A DNA stretch of 64,000 nucleotides, from assembly GCF_000182565.1 (NCBI RefSeq), contig NW_015971543.1, positions 655,397 through 719,396 of the forward strand. Reading direction: 5' to 3'. Positions 1 through 10,519 of this stretch are shown here, in pieces. Below the pieces are notes generated by a model. That model made no database searches. It had not been told where the DNA came from and saw only the letters and a program-made list of their open reading frames with translations. Source of the DNA: Spizellomyces punctatus DAOM BR117 (taxonomy: Eukaryota; Chytridiomycota; Chytridiomycetes; Spizellomycetales; Spizellomycetaceae). The first letter of the stretch is position 1, and each line of letters opens with the position of its first letter. A program made the translations under genes and the position numbers.

Positions 1-78
1 GACGTTTCTCGCCTCCCCCCTTCTCTTTACTCGTCTTCTCCACTTGTCTTCTTTGGTTGAAAAGGACTGACTGTCGCG

Positions 79-192
79 ATGGCGGAGCGGCGGCCACAAC
101 TCACCGCGGTGGGGGTGTCTCTTGGCTCCGGCCGGAGGAGGGCCTTGAAAAAAGAAAAAGAGCTTGTCTCTTACAAAAAAAGGATGAAATAA
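79..192 (+). CDS. Possible small basic ORF (37 aa), doubtful
   Basis: An ATG at 79 opens a 37-codon frame rich in Arg and Lys, ending at TAA 190-192. It follows a CT-rich stretch (about 9-55) of the kind seen just upstream of other starts in this window. No family is recognised. It could be a first exon, a real micropeptide or chance. The 3' end of the centrin-like gene on the other strand lies only 134 bases away, so a long + strand gene continuing from here is unlikely. Confidence 0.15.
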   Translation: MAERRPQLTAVGVSLGSGRRRALKKEKELVSYKKRMK

Positions 193-325
193 AGGATGAA
201 ACTTGACAATCATTGATGCTTTGGCACTTGGTTTATTACGCAAAGCCGACGCTCGTTTCTTGATGAGATTTCAAATGCCTGGTGATCCAGATATTCTGGG
301 CTTTAAACACTCTACAGTCATAGAG

Positions 326-1448
326 TCAGTGCACATGGTGGCCAAGATGGGCAGCTAATGCTGTACTGACCGACTTTGCCATAACTCGTATCCAGTCATC
401 CGGCCCAATTTCACCGTCTCCATCGTTGTCGCATTCTGCTAGCATCATTTGCAATTCTTCGTCTGTGAGATCCTCCCCCAGATCTTTTGCGACACGCTTG
501 ATATGCCAAATGTTTACACCATGTAATTGTCAACTCCCATAGATATATTGCCACTCACTTTTAGTTCCCGTAACCCGACTCTGCCTCTGGCGTCAGTGTC
601 GAAAATTCGGAAAGCTTCAAGAATGTTTTCACGACTATCTTTTTCGGCCTGATTGGGTAGAATCAACTGAGCCCGTGAAACTTCTCAATCCACACGAAAC
701 GGTTTTCACATTATGCTTTCTTACCAGCTTTATGGCCATCAATTGCAGAAACTCTTCCAAATTCAGGGTAGGAGAGCCGTCTACATCGAAGAGAGCAACC
801 AACCTTTCCACTTCTCCTGGCGCAGGGTGGAACCCGAGGGCACGCATTAGGATTTTAAGTTCTTTCACGTCAATTGTACCCGAGCCGTCCGTATCAAACA
901 AATTGAACACCTCTCGTATCTCTATTGTGTTATAGATTGTTAGCTTGTTGATTGATGATGCTCCCATATCTGCCAAGGAAGGGATAGGTGACCTTGCTTT
1001 TGAGCTGGCGATAGATCTACGCGTTTCCTCGTGGAGGTCGTAGGCATGATGCTTTTCCTCCTCTCATAGATCTTGGATGTTACAGGCTTGTGTTGAAGAA
1101 CATTTTCCTGTATGTCATTGACCACATCCTCTGATTCATCATCTTCTCGATCTTCCCCTCCCTCATTGAAGGCAAAGGAGACAGTCTTTTCCCTTGCCCC
1201 GACATTTTGCTCGGGACCGGTCACAGGAGGGGCTAATGGAGGTCCTGTGCTTAGGCGTGGAGCACCAGCTAGACCCACCGAAGGTCTCCGCTGTGTCACT
1301 GACAGCCGACGGGGGATACTAAAGCTTCCTCTTCTGGATGATGACAGCAAGTCGGACGGCGCAACCTATGTTGAATGAATCAGTTCCAGAGATGCAGAAG
1401 ATAAAGAGGAATGTAATGCACCTCTTCGCCGTTCATTCTCGACGGCAT
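326..1448 (-). CDS. Centrin-like EF-hand protein with disordered N-terminal extension
   Basis: Small calcium-binding protein of the centrin/caltractin family, which acts at basal bodies and centrosomes. The EF-hand exons are clear: 725 up to about 943 or 967, 559-648, and 496 down to the TGA at 326-328. Loop 1 reads [12 protein letters not shown] and loop 4 [12 protein letters not shown]; both keep the calcium-ligand pattern. Loops 2 ([12 protein letters not shown]) and 3 ([12 protein letters not shown]) are weaker. Upstream, a 9-codon exon (1422-1448) splices in frame to a Ser/Arg/Asp/Glu-rich exon starting at 1365, which would add about 130 disordered residues. The join between that exon and the EF-hand frame near 943-1020 is unresolved: it needs either an intron ending before the CTA at 943 or a separate start at ATG 967. 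Centrin family is confident; the extension is an inference. Confidence 0.85.
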
Positions 1449-1538
1449 GTATGGTTGTGTGGAAGTCGGATCGTACCGCTGTGATGGGTTGGATTTTCAT
1501 GAGCGGTGGAGCTTACTATATCAGCTCACGTAAGCACG

Positions 1539-1546
1539 TTAGGGTT
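1539..1546 (+). promoter_or_regulatory. Telomere-like TTAGGGTT box
   Basis: A single TTAGGGTT lies between the divergently transcribed centrin-like and IQ-motif genes, about 110 bases before the latter's ATG. Such boxes bind Tbf1/TRF-type Myb proteins in several fungi, and one such protein is encoded at 10520. A lone 8-mer is expected about twice by chance in 64 kb on both strands, so function is unproven. Confidence 0.25.
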
Positions 1547-1655
1547 CCTTGATCCTGCAATCGGATGCTCCGTTGTTTGTTTTCAGGCCATGACCTGCCC
1601 AAAATTGTATCATGTCCGAGCCAGAGTAATTGATATGTAGCTCTGATGGGTGACA

Positions 1656-4600
1656 ATGAAGCCAGCATTGGAAGGGAAAGCGTTACATGGGACTCCCATT
1701 GCCGTCGGATCTACATCTGGAGAATTGAGGTCCTCGGAGGTGAAAAGGATCAAAGGAGCCAAGTCCTTAGGAAGTATAAGCAGTCTACATTCGACAGATA
1801 GATTTGAAAGCACAAATCGTCTACATGGAAAAGGAGGGGGATCATCAAGATCTGTACGAAGTGTGTCGCGCGACTCACTTTCTGAAAACATCCCTAGAAC
1901 TCCTTCACGAGGTCGATTGACCAAAAGCAGAAGAGAGTTAAGCCAATCAACATCGAAGAGCAATTTAGGCTCGCAAACAGAGAGATCTACTTCAAAGGGC
2001 AATTTATATAATGCAGGCCAGCGCTCAAAATCACGAGATAAGCTACTGAAGGCTGTTAGGGTTACTAGTACTGCCATATCCCTCCGTAAAGGATACCAGC
2101 AACAGAAAGGTCAAAAATCAGAGGAGGAACAGAAACCGAATTCCTCTTTGACGGAAGCAGACTCGGAATCTAAAGCTGTACCGCCAGCAACGCTATACGT
2201 CCCAATCGGCAAGTTTCTCAGCTCGGTCAATGACATTCAAAGTGTTCTGCGCTCAGTGAGCGCTACCTTCTCGGAAATCTCTCGCTCTCATCAGCGTTTG
2301 GCTGAGTGGCGTCCGACTTGGCCAAACTTGGATGACATTAAGGCTGGCAAAGTTCCCATGATGGTGCAAGATAATGCAGCTTCCCCGCCTGTCAACACAG
2401 AAGAACTCACCATTTCTGAAAAGGATATTGATGAGCATGTTCATAGTCAGGAGGATGTAGCATCTTCCTTTACCGGCGAGATTCAAGAAGCACCGGTACT
2501 ACCTAGTAGCATTGATAGGTTATCGGACGGTCATGTTAGGGCGTCAACCCACGGCGATAATATCCTTGCACCAGATGTTGAGAGGGAGAGCTCAGCAACG
2601 AGTACCGTGGAAGAGCAACGCGGTAGTGGCACGTATGCTAATCCTTTGGAGATGAGAAGTTCCGGTAAGCCAACCAAAGACTTCCAGTTTCCTTACCGTT
2701 CCGGTTTTAACAGTGTTTTCAAACCAGCAATAGTGCAGTCGGAAGAGCGGCTACATCTGAGCTACGAAAGTCCTGGTGGGAAAGTTCATTCGGTGCTGGC
2801 TCCAATTATATATAGTGAGGGTACGGCAGGAAAGGAACTCTACCCTAAGGACAGAGAAATAGCAGAAATGGACGCGGCCCCTGGGCAGAGCGACACGGCA
2901 CCGCATGAACGCTTTTCGAAAAAGCTGCAAGGGTTACAGGGTTCATCTGCATCAAGCAGTCAGCGGGAAGAATCCAATATCACGGAAAGGATTTCAATAG
3001 AACGTCCCGTTGGAAAGCAATTGTCTGGTTTGGACGATAGGGAAATCTTTGAGGCCGTGCGAGCACCTGATGCTGCACAAGATGAAATCTACCATGCGAG
3101 TGGCTTTCCAGATAACAGGATGGACGAGGAATATCTGAAACCAATGCTTCCACTCACGCCAAATAACGATGTATCTCGAAGTTTCGGCGAGGAGATTAGG
3201 TCAAAGGATGAACTAAAAAACCTGGATCATCCTTCAACCAGTTGCGGAGAACTGCCACTGCATCGCCCTAAGAGTGCTTCCTCGACACTATTTGAGAGGA
3301 AGTTCCCTTTTGAACCACGATTGTCTGTATCAGACGTGGTTCGTAAAAGCGAGCCGATGTTGGCAGTTTCTGAAGGGAACCTTCACCATTTGCGAGGCAT
3401 TCAAGGTAAAACAAAGGCAATGAGCGCACAGCCTGTGAATTCACGCCTTTCCGAGCGGCAATCGTCCAGCGCCTCTAATTTAAATCGACAGCATTCGGCG
3501 CCTACAGGAGAGCGAAAGCAATGGCGTAGTGTGTCGGTAGAGATTAACTCAGGGTCGAGACCGGTACCACCACTCTCGCCATCCACTCCACAACCATGGG
3601 AGGATGATGATGAGATGCCGAGTGCAAGAGCCCAAAGGCGTGAGCGAGAGAGAGACTTATACGGTCCAAAATCTGGCAAACAAGTGGATTCTAATGAACG
3701 AGTGGAGAAAATGCCGGAAACATTACTTGTTCAGGAGGATGAACATCAAGATCGCAAGGACGACGTGACATGTATCTCAGAAGATGCGCAGCAAATTTTA
3801 AGAAGTAAAGAATTTATCGTTCGGAGTGGCAAGGCTCCAAAGAGGTCCCTTAGCTTGGGAACTGAACTATTCTCCAAGAAAAGGTCTGCATATTCAATTT
3901 CCACTGCGGTAAAACGTGAAATACCATCCAGTCGTCCATCGAGTGCGAAAGAAATTCTGCCACAAGTTCTCAGAAAAAGTCGTACAAATATTACCACCAC
4001 TGATTGCGAGGTCAAAACTGCAACTACTGTCAATCTCCAAGTAGATCTTCAAGAGAAGCATGTCGGAGTCGTCGCCTCGCCACTGAGCAGCAGACCGTCC
4101 ACTACACATCGTCCAGTCTCAGCAAAGTCCAATCATGCCACAGAAGATGATGTCGAACATCTTGATGGACAATTATTTGCTCAACTGATCAAGGAAGCTA
4201 TATCTACCGAAAGAAAAAACTCCCTACCGAATGCAATGAATGAGGGAAGACGTCCAAAGAGCGCCTGGAAGTGCTCACCACAGGGCCAGACTAGCCAATT
4301 GCCCTCTCTTTCTCGACCGCAGACAGCCATGTCATCTGTGTCTCATTCACATCCGTCTACATCAGTCGTGGACGTGAATAAACAATATGAATATGTGCAG
4401 AGCGCCCGTCCTTGTTCTGCTCTTTGTCTCCGACCAGGCGCATCCCTGCTGAAGGATTTGATGTGGACTCATAAGCTATTCGTCTCCAACGGAGAGCCCA
4501 CTGAGGAGTTGTTTGGCATGGAGACTGAAGATATTATTTTCGAAGAGTTTCACCCTCCAACCCAACAGCGCCGTCCTACTATTGCATCAACACAGACAAC

Positions 4601-6979
4601 AGCAGCGCAGACGCAAGATGCTCCTCCCCAAGCGGCTGTTTTGCAGACGAGCACATTGGAAGCAGATGGTTGTGAGACGGCTTCGTTGATAGAGAGACTG
4701 CAACTGCTCCGTCTGCAATTAGATGGAAAGAATGAGCACATGCAGAAAAAATCGAAACGCCCCGCCTCCGCATTGTCGGTATGGTCGCTGGAGAATCGGG
4801 TCCCACTAGACTCTTCGCTAAGGACATCCTCCGCGCGTGCACGGGCATCATCTCCCCATCATCTCAGACCTACATCCGCAGTCGAGCATTATCACGATGC
4901 TGGCGTCTGGATATCTGATGAGTTCCCTTTAATGGAGTCGCCTGCAATGTGGGAAGACAAGGATGCGTTGGCCAGAATGTATTCGCAGATTGCGTCAATG
5001 CGCGAACAGGGGGAATACTCGGCGCCTTCCCAGCGGACCGTGCTCTCCAATTCTGTACGCGGGCCCTTCAAAGGCCTGCGCACGGAACTGAATCCCACAT
5101 TGATTGTAGTAGACGATTCCATGATACACGTTCCTGCTGAAAGCCGGACGCACTCTCGTTGTGCCTCTGCTCACCACCCGACGGGTACTGTCGTCGCAAC
5201 GTCTCATGGGTGGGCTGTTGAAACTGGCGACTTTGATTGCGAATCCATTCTTCTGGATGATGATATTGGGGATTTGGACGCTGCTACCTTAGCCGAAGCA
5301 GTTACGAGCATTCCTCGACGTTCACCAAGTCCCCGAGGCAGACCACGATCGCAAACCCCAACAAGGGAAGGCCATTCGTCTGAGATGGTGGAGGGTTGGT
5401 TCGTTCGTAACATGAGGAAGGAGGATCTGCCACAACAACAAGTCCAAACACCGAGGCACACCGAAGTACTGTCGGTAATGATACCAGAGACAGAATCGGA
5501 AAACCCCAATGTTTTGATACAGAGTGAAGAACCGAAACAAGCATCTGACACAGACACTAATGAATGCACTGGAAAGGAAACTGAATCCACTATACCCGTA
5601 GCCCGTATCAGAAAAAAGAAAAAGCGAAAGAAGAGATCTATTCGGCGCAAGAAACCGGACAATGCTACTTCATCGCCCGCAATTACAGCAAAGCGGGTAC
5701 GGAAATCCAGAGACCATACGTCCTTGGAAAATAAAGCAGTACTTGGATCTGTCGCAATAGAAGAACAAGTCGTCAATGACGGAGAAGCTCAACAGACCAA
5801 TCTGAACGCCTCTCTTGCTGTACCCGATACGAACACGGACAATGTTGTGGAAAATGAAGACAGTTTGTCCGGCCAGAGACTTGAAGAGGCGATGGAAATT
5901 AAAGTCAAGTATCGCCCACCGCAAAATGTCGATGCTGTTATACGGTCAATCATACGGATTGACAACCACGTCAAGCATTTGCAAAGGTGGGGGATGAGCT
6001 ACGATTTAACTGTACTGGTTGCCACTATCCTTACTTACTGTGGAATCTTGGCAGATGTCTCCGAGCGTACCACAATGTGATCCAATACCGACTTTATCTT
6101 CAAATGATTCGCTACGTTCAGAGGTGAGGCTATCTGACGATACTTCAACTATTTGTCACCAATGATTCATCTAGAGCGTACCGGGGACATCGAGTCCGCT
6201 TGCAATACCTCCGCTGTCTGCAGCTGAAACGCAGTGGAAGAAATATGGTGCTGGCAATGAAGCAGCTGGAACGAATAGACGAAGGTGCCATTATTCGTGA
6301 CAATGGAGAATACCAGCGTCCTGCTGCCAATATGAGCCGGAATTCGTTCCATTCTGGATCGGATATCTCCGAAATTCCGAGTATATCGTCCAGTTTCCCT
6401 TCTGGCATGAGCTTTGAAAATTCAATGTCCAATCTCAACCCTCTCCGCCATCGTATTTTGGTAATTGTTCGCCGAAGAAAAAACATGGACATATGGTTGA
6501 GGAAAAGAGATATGTTATTGGAGAGGAGGGTTGTTTGGGGAAAGTGCAAAGCCATTTGCGATGCGCTACGCGCGTCTTATGGACATTGGTTTGATCTCTT
6601 GGCTCGTGGAGGACCGTCAGTACTCTTGTTTGGGACATTTGTTCCCGGGGAGGAAGAATTTCCTTTCGAAAACGTTCAAGTTGAATTTCAACCCTCCTCT
6701 GATATCGCAAGTACGCCATCTGGGGGTCGAAGTCGCCGACCTAGTTCTGTCTCCGCCGATCCTAGATTATCTCGTCGTACGAGCATGGCGCCAACAATTC
6801 CGGAAGTGGGCTCACGGCGTCCCAGTAGCTTTGGGGGACTTCCCCAGGCTGCCACCACCAAGCGGGCGCGTCGAAGTACGCTGGCTAACCCGATAGAAGC
6901 TGCCATGACCAGATTAACGATGCACTTGACCCTAGAAAGTGTTATCGAGGTTATGGATGTGGTCTCTGGCACGTCTTAG
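1656..6979 (+). CDS. Large disordered IQ-motif protein with repeated RPxSA motifs
   Basis: Three exons (1656-5986, 6055-6123, 6175-6979) give 1,734 residues. I chose ATG 1656; the open frame extends only a few codons further upstream. Most of the protein is low-complexity and charged: Ser/Arg-rich at the N terminus and a run of Lys and Arg near residue 1310. A short helical segment lies near residue 190. Eight RPxSA-type motifs (RPKSA, RPSSA, RPVSA, RPKSA, RPQTA, RPCSA, RPASA, RPTSA) are spread over the middle. The spliced region around 5940-6230 encodes a helical stretch with IQ-like pattern (IQYRLYLQMIRYVQR, then RAYRGHRVRLQYLR), a probable calmodulin/centrin-binding site. The gene is head-to-head with the centrin-like gene, about 200 bases apart, which suggests co-regulation and a flagellar or basal-body role. 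No exact family is recognised. Confidence 0.8.
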
Positions 6980-7146
6980 GCGGCCAGCGACATATCGTCA
7001 GGGCCGGTGATGCGCGGTGGAAGCGATGTGAATGTCATCTGTGTGCTATATGTACTTTAGTCTTAACATAAATCAATACCTATTAAACATGTAAATACAT
7101 AGGATCTTGTGATCAGGTACAGTTTTGGCCGAGACAGACATCTCAT

Positions 7147-10100
7147 CTACTCAGCTATGAATGACTTTCTCCACGTATCCAGACCCTTTCTAATCTCTTC
7201 ATTTCTTTTACTTAGCTCTACCCGCAGCTGTTTTAACTCAGCGCGAAGCTGGCAGAGCTCCTCAGGGTTTTCTATTTGGGATTCTATTGCATGTTCCAGC
7301 ATAAATGTCATGCCGGCAAAGTCATCGCCAAAGAATTTTTGGAGTTTGCTGAGTTGCTTTCTCTTTTTTGTTCTCTCTACTTCAGAACCCATGTCCTCTT
7401 CAGAACTTCCCGGGTGTGGGCTTTCGTCAAATGCTGCCATTTTTTCCATCAAATCCACGACGCCGTTCTCGTTCTGGATGAACATGCTGAGTCCTCGGAT
7501 GGCCCTCTGGTGAGAACTCGCTGCAGAGTGCGGATCAAAGAGGGGATTTCCGGCGACTAAATTACTGGGTGGAACCTTGCCAAACACTCGCTCTAATTTG
7601 CTGTTTCTCCTCACATGCTCTTGGCGCACTTCTGGTGATAGAGTAACTGGTGACTTTGGCCTCACGGATGATGCGGCATCGTTTACGGTTGCTGCCGGCA
7701 AACCCTCGCCTAAAAGTGCCAGAAGCTTTTGTACCCTCTTCCTACGACGAGATCTATCATTGTCTTCCAGCAATTCAGAGCCACGTGTAATGGAGTGATT
7801 ACTTTCTTGAGAACTCAGATGACAGTTCGTTGCCGTCTTGCTATGTAATCGCACTTTGGAACCGTCGGCTGAAGCAACTGCCGTTTCGCTTCGCGCTTTC
7901 CTCTCCGAAAGCTGTACACCTGCAGATGTAACGTCTGTTTTTGATGCTAGTAGCAATGAGTCGATGCTGTAAGATCTTCTTCGGAGTAGCGGGTTTGGAC
8001 AAAGAACCTCGCCTATAGGCGTTCCAAGTACCGCCTTGATTTTCAGTTTTTGTTTCACTAGCCGCTTTTTCTCAGTTGGATCCAGCTCATTCTGATTTCG
8101 GCGAGGTAGTGGTGGGGTATATGAATGAATAGTGTGACTACGAGTCCGACCGGTGATTTTGCGTTCGTTCCCTTGAAGGCTGGCAACAGAATCCTGACGT
8201 GTTGCCAGATTCTGTGCCTTTAGCTGCGGCTTTGGTAAGTTTTCTCCAAAAAAGTTGTGTAGTTTTGAAAATCTACGCTTCTTGAATATGCTTTCAGGAA
8301 CAATCGCTTCCTCCGGGTTTTCCTGCTTTGCATCTTCAACCTCTTCATGCCCTAACTCGACTCGCGGATTTGCTTTCGCCAACTGTCGGTGGATTTGATC
8401 TCCAGAGGGGCGAGCACCAAAGAACTTTGTCAATTTCTTGTCTTTGTTTATTCTGCTCTTACGCTTGGCAGCTGACGCGTATTGCGCGTCACGAAAGTAC
8501 GTTGCAGGGGTACTCATGTGAGGAAAATAGTGTCGCAGGATTACTGTCAAGACTTGCACCTGAAAAGGCATCGAGCCATCGCTGGGTGGAAAAAAGGAGG
8601 TGAATGTATTCTGGTTTTGAAGTGCTGGGTTTTCCAACGTTGAAATCAGCTGCTGAACCAACTCCCAATCTGGAGGAGCCATTTCAAAATAGGATGCGTG
8701 AAGAAACCCCATTTTATAACCTGGTCCACCTGGATTTTAAAAGTTCCTGGGATCAGGCCTCGGTCATATGGACGAACATCGAGAGCGTAGCACTGTACCA
8801 GCTAGTCTTTGCTCATTATACTCCATGTACAGCTGATGCTTTACGAACCTTCCAAAGCTTTGCCCTTTCAAAGAATTGTAAACCATTTCTTGGCACTCGT
8901 CAAACGTTGCCCTTGTCACTGCGGCCATTGATCTCGTAACGTCCAACTTTGCTTGTGGTCGAAGATTGACAGGGAGAGGACATCCGTCGTTAATATATGT
9001 CATGAAAATATAACGGCCGTAAGGACCAACATATTCCAGAGGCACATCTTGCAATATCTCCACATCAATCCAAAATAGCAATTTTTCCAGGGTATGGTCT
9101 GATGCACAGAACTGAACAAATCGCTCCAAACCAACTTTGTGGTGCAAAACGTTTTGTAGCTTTTCGTCCATTGATAAATGCTTTGTGCGCGTCTTGGCAG
9201 TTTCAAAATTGCGGGCATGCTGGTTCCATGTAGAGGTCAGCTCACAACCGTTGATAGTAGGAAGTCACAGAGACGTTTCCTACATGTGTCGAAGGTCTTC
9301 GTTCGGTTGGACCAATCGTTTGCTTGGTATCTGCTACTGCCTCCACATTGTCGGCTGGCTCGGCTTGCTCACCTGGAGAATATACATTGCGAAATCGATC
9401 AGCAGTTCTTGATCTGCGCGCTCTCCCAGCCTGGCTTACATTCCGTTACTGTCATTACATGAACATCCTCGTCGTGTCCTAGAACGTCCTCGATGCGATC
9501 GCTAAAGTTCAGGGCAATCATATTCGTATCGTACAAAAGGCTAAAAAGCCAAAGGTAAGTTCCTGGTTATGGTTAAACATCAAACAGTTCGCGCGAGGAG
9601 TACCAGCATTCAAATGGTGTCAAATCCAAGTCACCATCTGACGATTCTAAGGCTCTCGCAAATAGCTCGACTTCGATACGCTGGGCCAGGTCCTTTTCAA
9701 TATGCAAACATCCATGTGAATCCACATTACGCAATTCCTAACAACAAACTGGTGTTTACTTCAATAGTCTCCTGGGCATCGACGATGACCGTCAGTGGCT
9801 CTGCGGAAGAGATGATATGAAGGCGAATAAATCTGTTGAGCTGTGCGGACATGCGTTCGATTAGCATTTGGCTGCCAAGTGAAGACATGTAAATTGCATC
9901 CCGTACATGCTCCACTAGGCGACTATACCGCTTTTCTGCTACCGCACTTGCGCGAAACTGCCACCGTGCTCCTGTGCCGGAATAATAGCTCCAGCGTTCA
10001 CCTTGCAGCCAGTCATTATTAACGTCAAGAAGATCGCCTATGAGTTCTTTTCCTCTCCCAGAATCTTTTGTTGCTTTCAAGTTCTCCGTTTTGTGGTGGG

Positions 10101-10188
10101 CTAAACTGTCTCTCGATGTTTTTTGCTTTGCAAAGTCTGGCAATGGACTGACACTCTCCAAACTCCTGGCTCGTCTGCTCTTTGTCAT
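7147..10188 (-). CDS. RGS-domain protein with N-terminal ubiquitin-like fold and six KLxKFFG modules
   Basis: Regulator of G-protein signalling; RGS domains speed GTP hydrolysis by G-alpha subunits at the membrane. Six exons splice in frame (10188-9760, 9692-9604, 9540-9440, 9372-9284, 9219-8799, 8729-7147) to 903 residues. Residues about 115-210 look like a beta-grasp/ubiquitin-like or Ras-binding fold (LTVIVDAQETIEDLAQRIE). Residues about 255-370 are the RGS domain: GLERFVQFC, LEKLLFWIDVEIL, a YINDGCPLPVNL loop, and ATFDECQEMVYNSLKGQSF before the last helix. The 520-residue C-terminal part is disordered except for six short basic/aromatic motifs such as KKLTKFFGARP, FSKLHNFFGENLP, NSKLERVFGKVPP and LSKLQKFFGDDF. 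The 331-base gap to the TRF-like gene is a shared divergent promoter. RGS assignment is firm; the other parts are inferences. Confidence 0.85.
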
Positions 10189-10445
10189 CTCTCAAACTGC
10201 AGACACACAGTCAAACTGCCGGTACAACGTGCCCTACCAATTCAGAAACAAGTAAGTAAGGATAGATAATGGCCATGTCAGCCGCATTCAGCCACGATTC
10301 AGGTAATCCAAGATCAAAGTTCAATTAGAACCTCGACCCCCAAGCCCAGCTCCGTTCAAAGTGTGTTTGCTTACGCAATTCGCAATTTCACCTAATTTAT
10401 CTATTATTGAATTACCAAATCACATCATGTGACATTGTACCTAAA

Positions 10446-10487
10446 ATGCCGAGGAGAGAAACCCTAACCCTAACCCTAACACTCTAG
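10446..10487 (+). CDS. Upstream ORF (13 codons) built on telomeric repeats
   Basis: ATG 10446 to TAG 10485-10487 encodes MPRRETLTLTLTL; the LTLTLTL part is the translation of the CCCTAA repeat. It ends 32 bases before the presumed start of the TRF-like gene at 10520. If the transcript begins upstream, this would be a classic upstream ORF able to reduce main-frame translation. Transcription start is unknown, so this may instead be promoter DNA. Confidence 0.35.
   Translation: MPRRETLTLTLTL
10462..10479. repeat. Interstitial telomeric repeat (CCCTAA)x3
   Basis: Three perfect CCCTAA units, i.e. TTAGGG on the other strand, the animal/fungal telomere repeat. They sit in the 331-base divergent promoter between the RGS gene and the TRF-like gene, 41 bases before the latter's ATG. 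An 18-base perfect run is not expected by chance. It could be a binding site for the downstream gene's product or a relic of double-strand-break healing. Confidence 0.9.
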
Positions 10488-10519
10488 TGACAGATATTTC
10501 CTCTGCGAGAGACGCAGAC

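Noticed and set aside
5204-5776. 190-codon minus-strand frame inside the IQ-protein gene
   Set aside because: Antisense of a Ser/Arg/Lys-rich coding exon; no signature and no splice-consistent extension.
8328-8939. Plus-strand open frames opposite the RGS gene
   Set aside because: They are shadows of the minus-strand RGS exons; no domain signature and composition follows the opposite frame.
9000-9440. Ultra-short (27-28 nt) introns in the RGS gene
   Set aside because: Normal-length introns (9434-9439 donor side to 9372, and 9283 to 9220) restore the frame better, with good donors, branch-like CTGAT/CTGAC and pyrimidine-rich acceptors.
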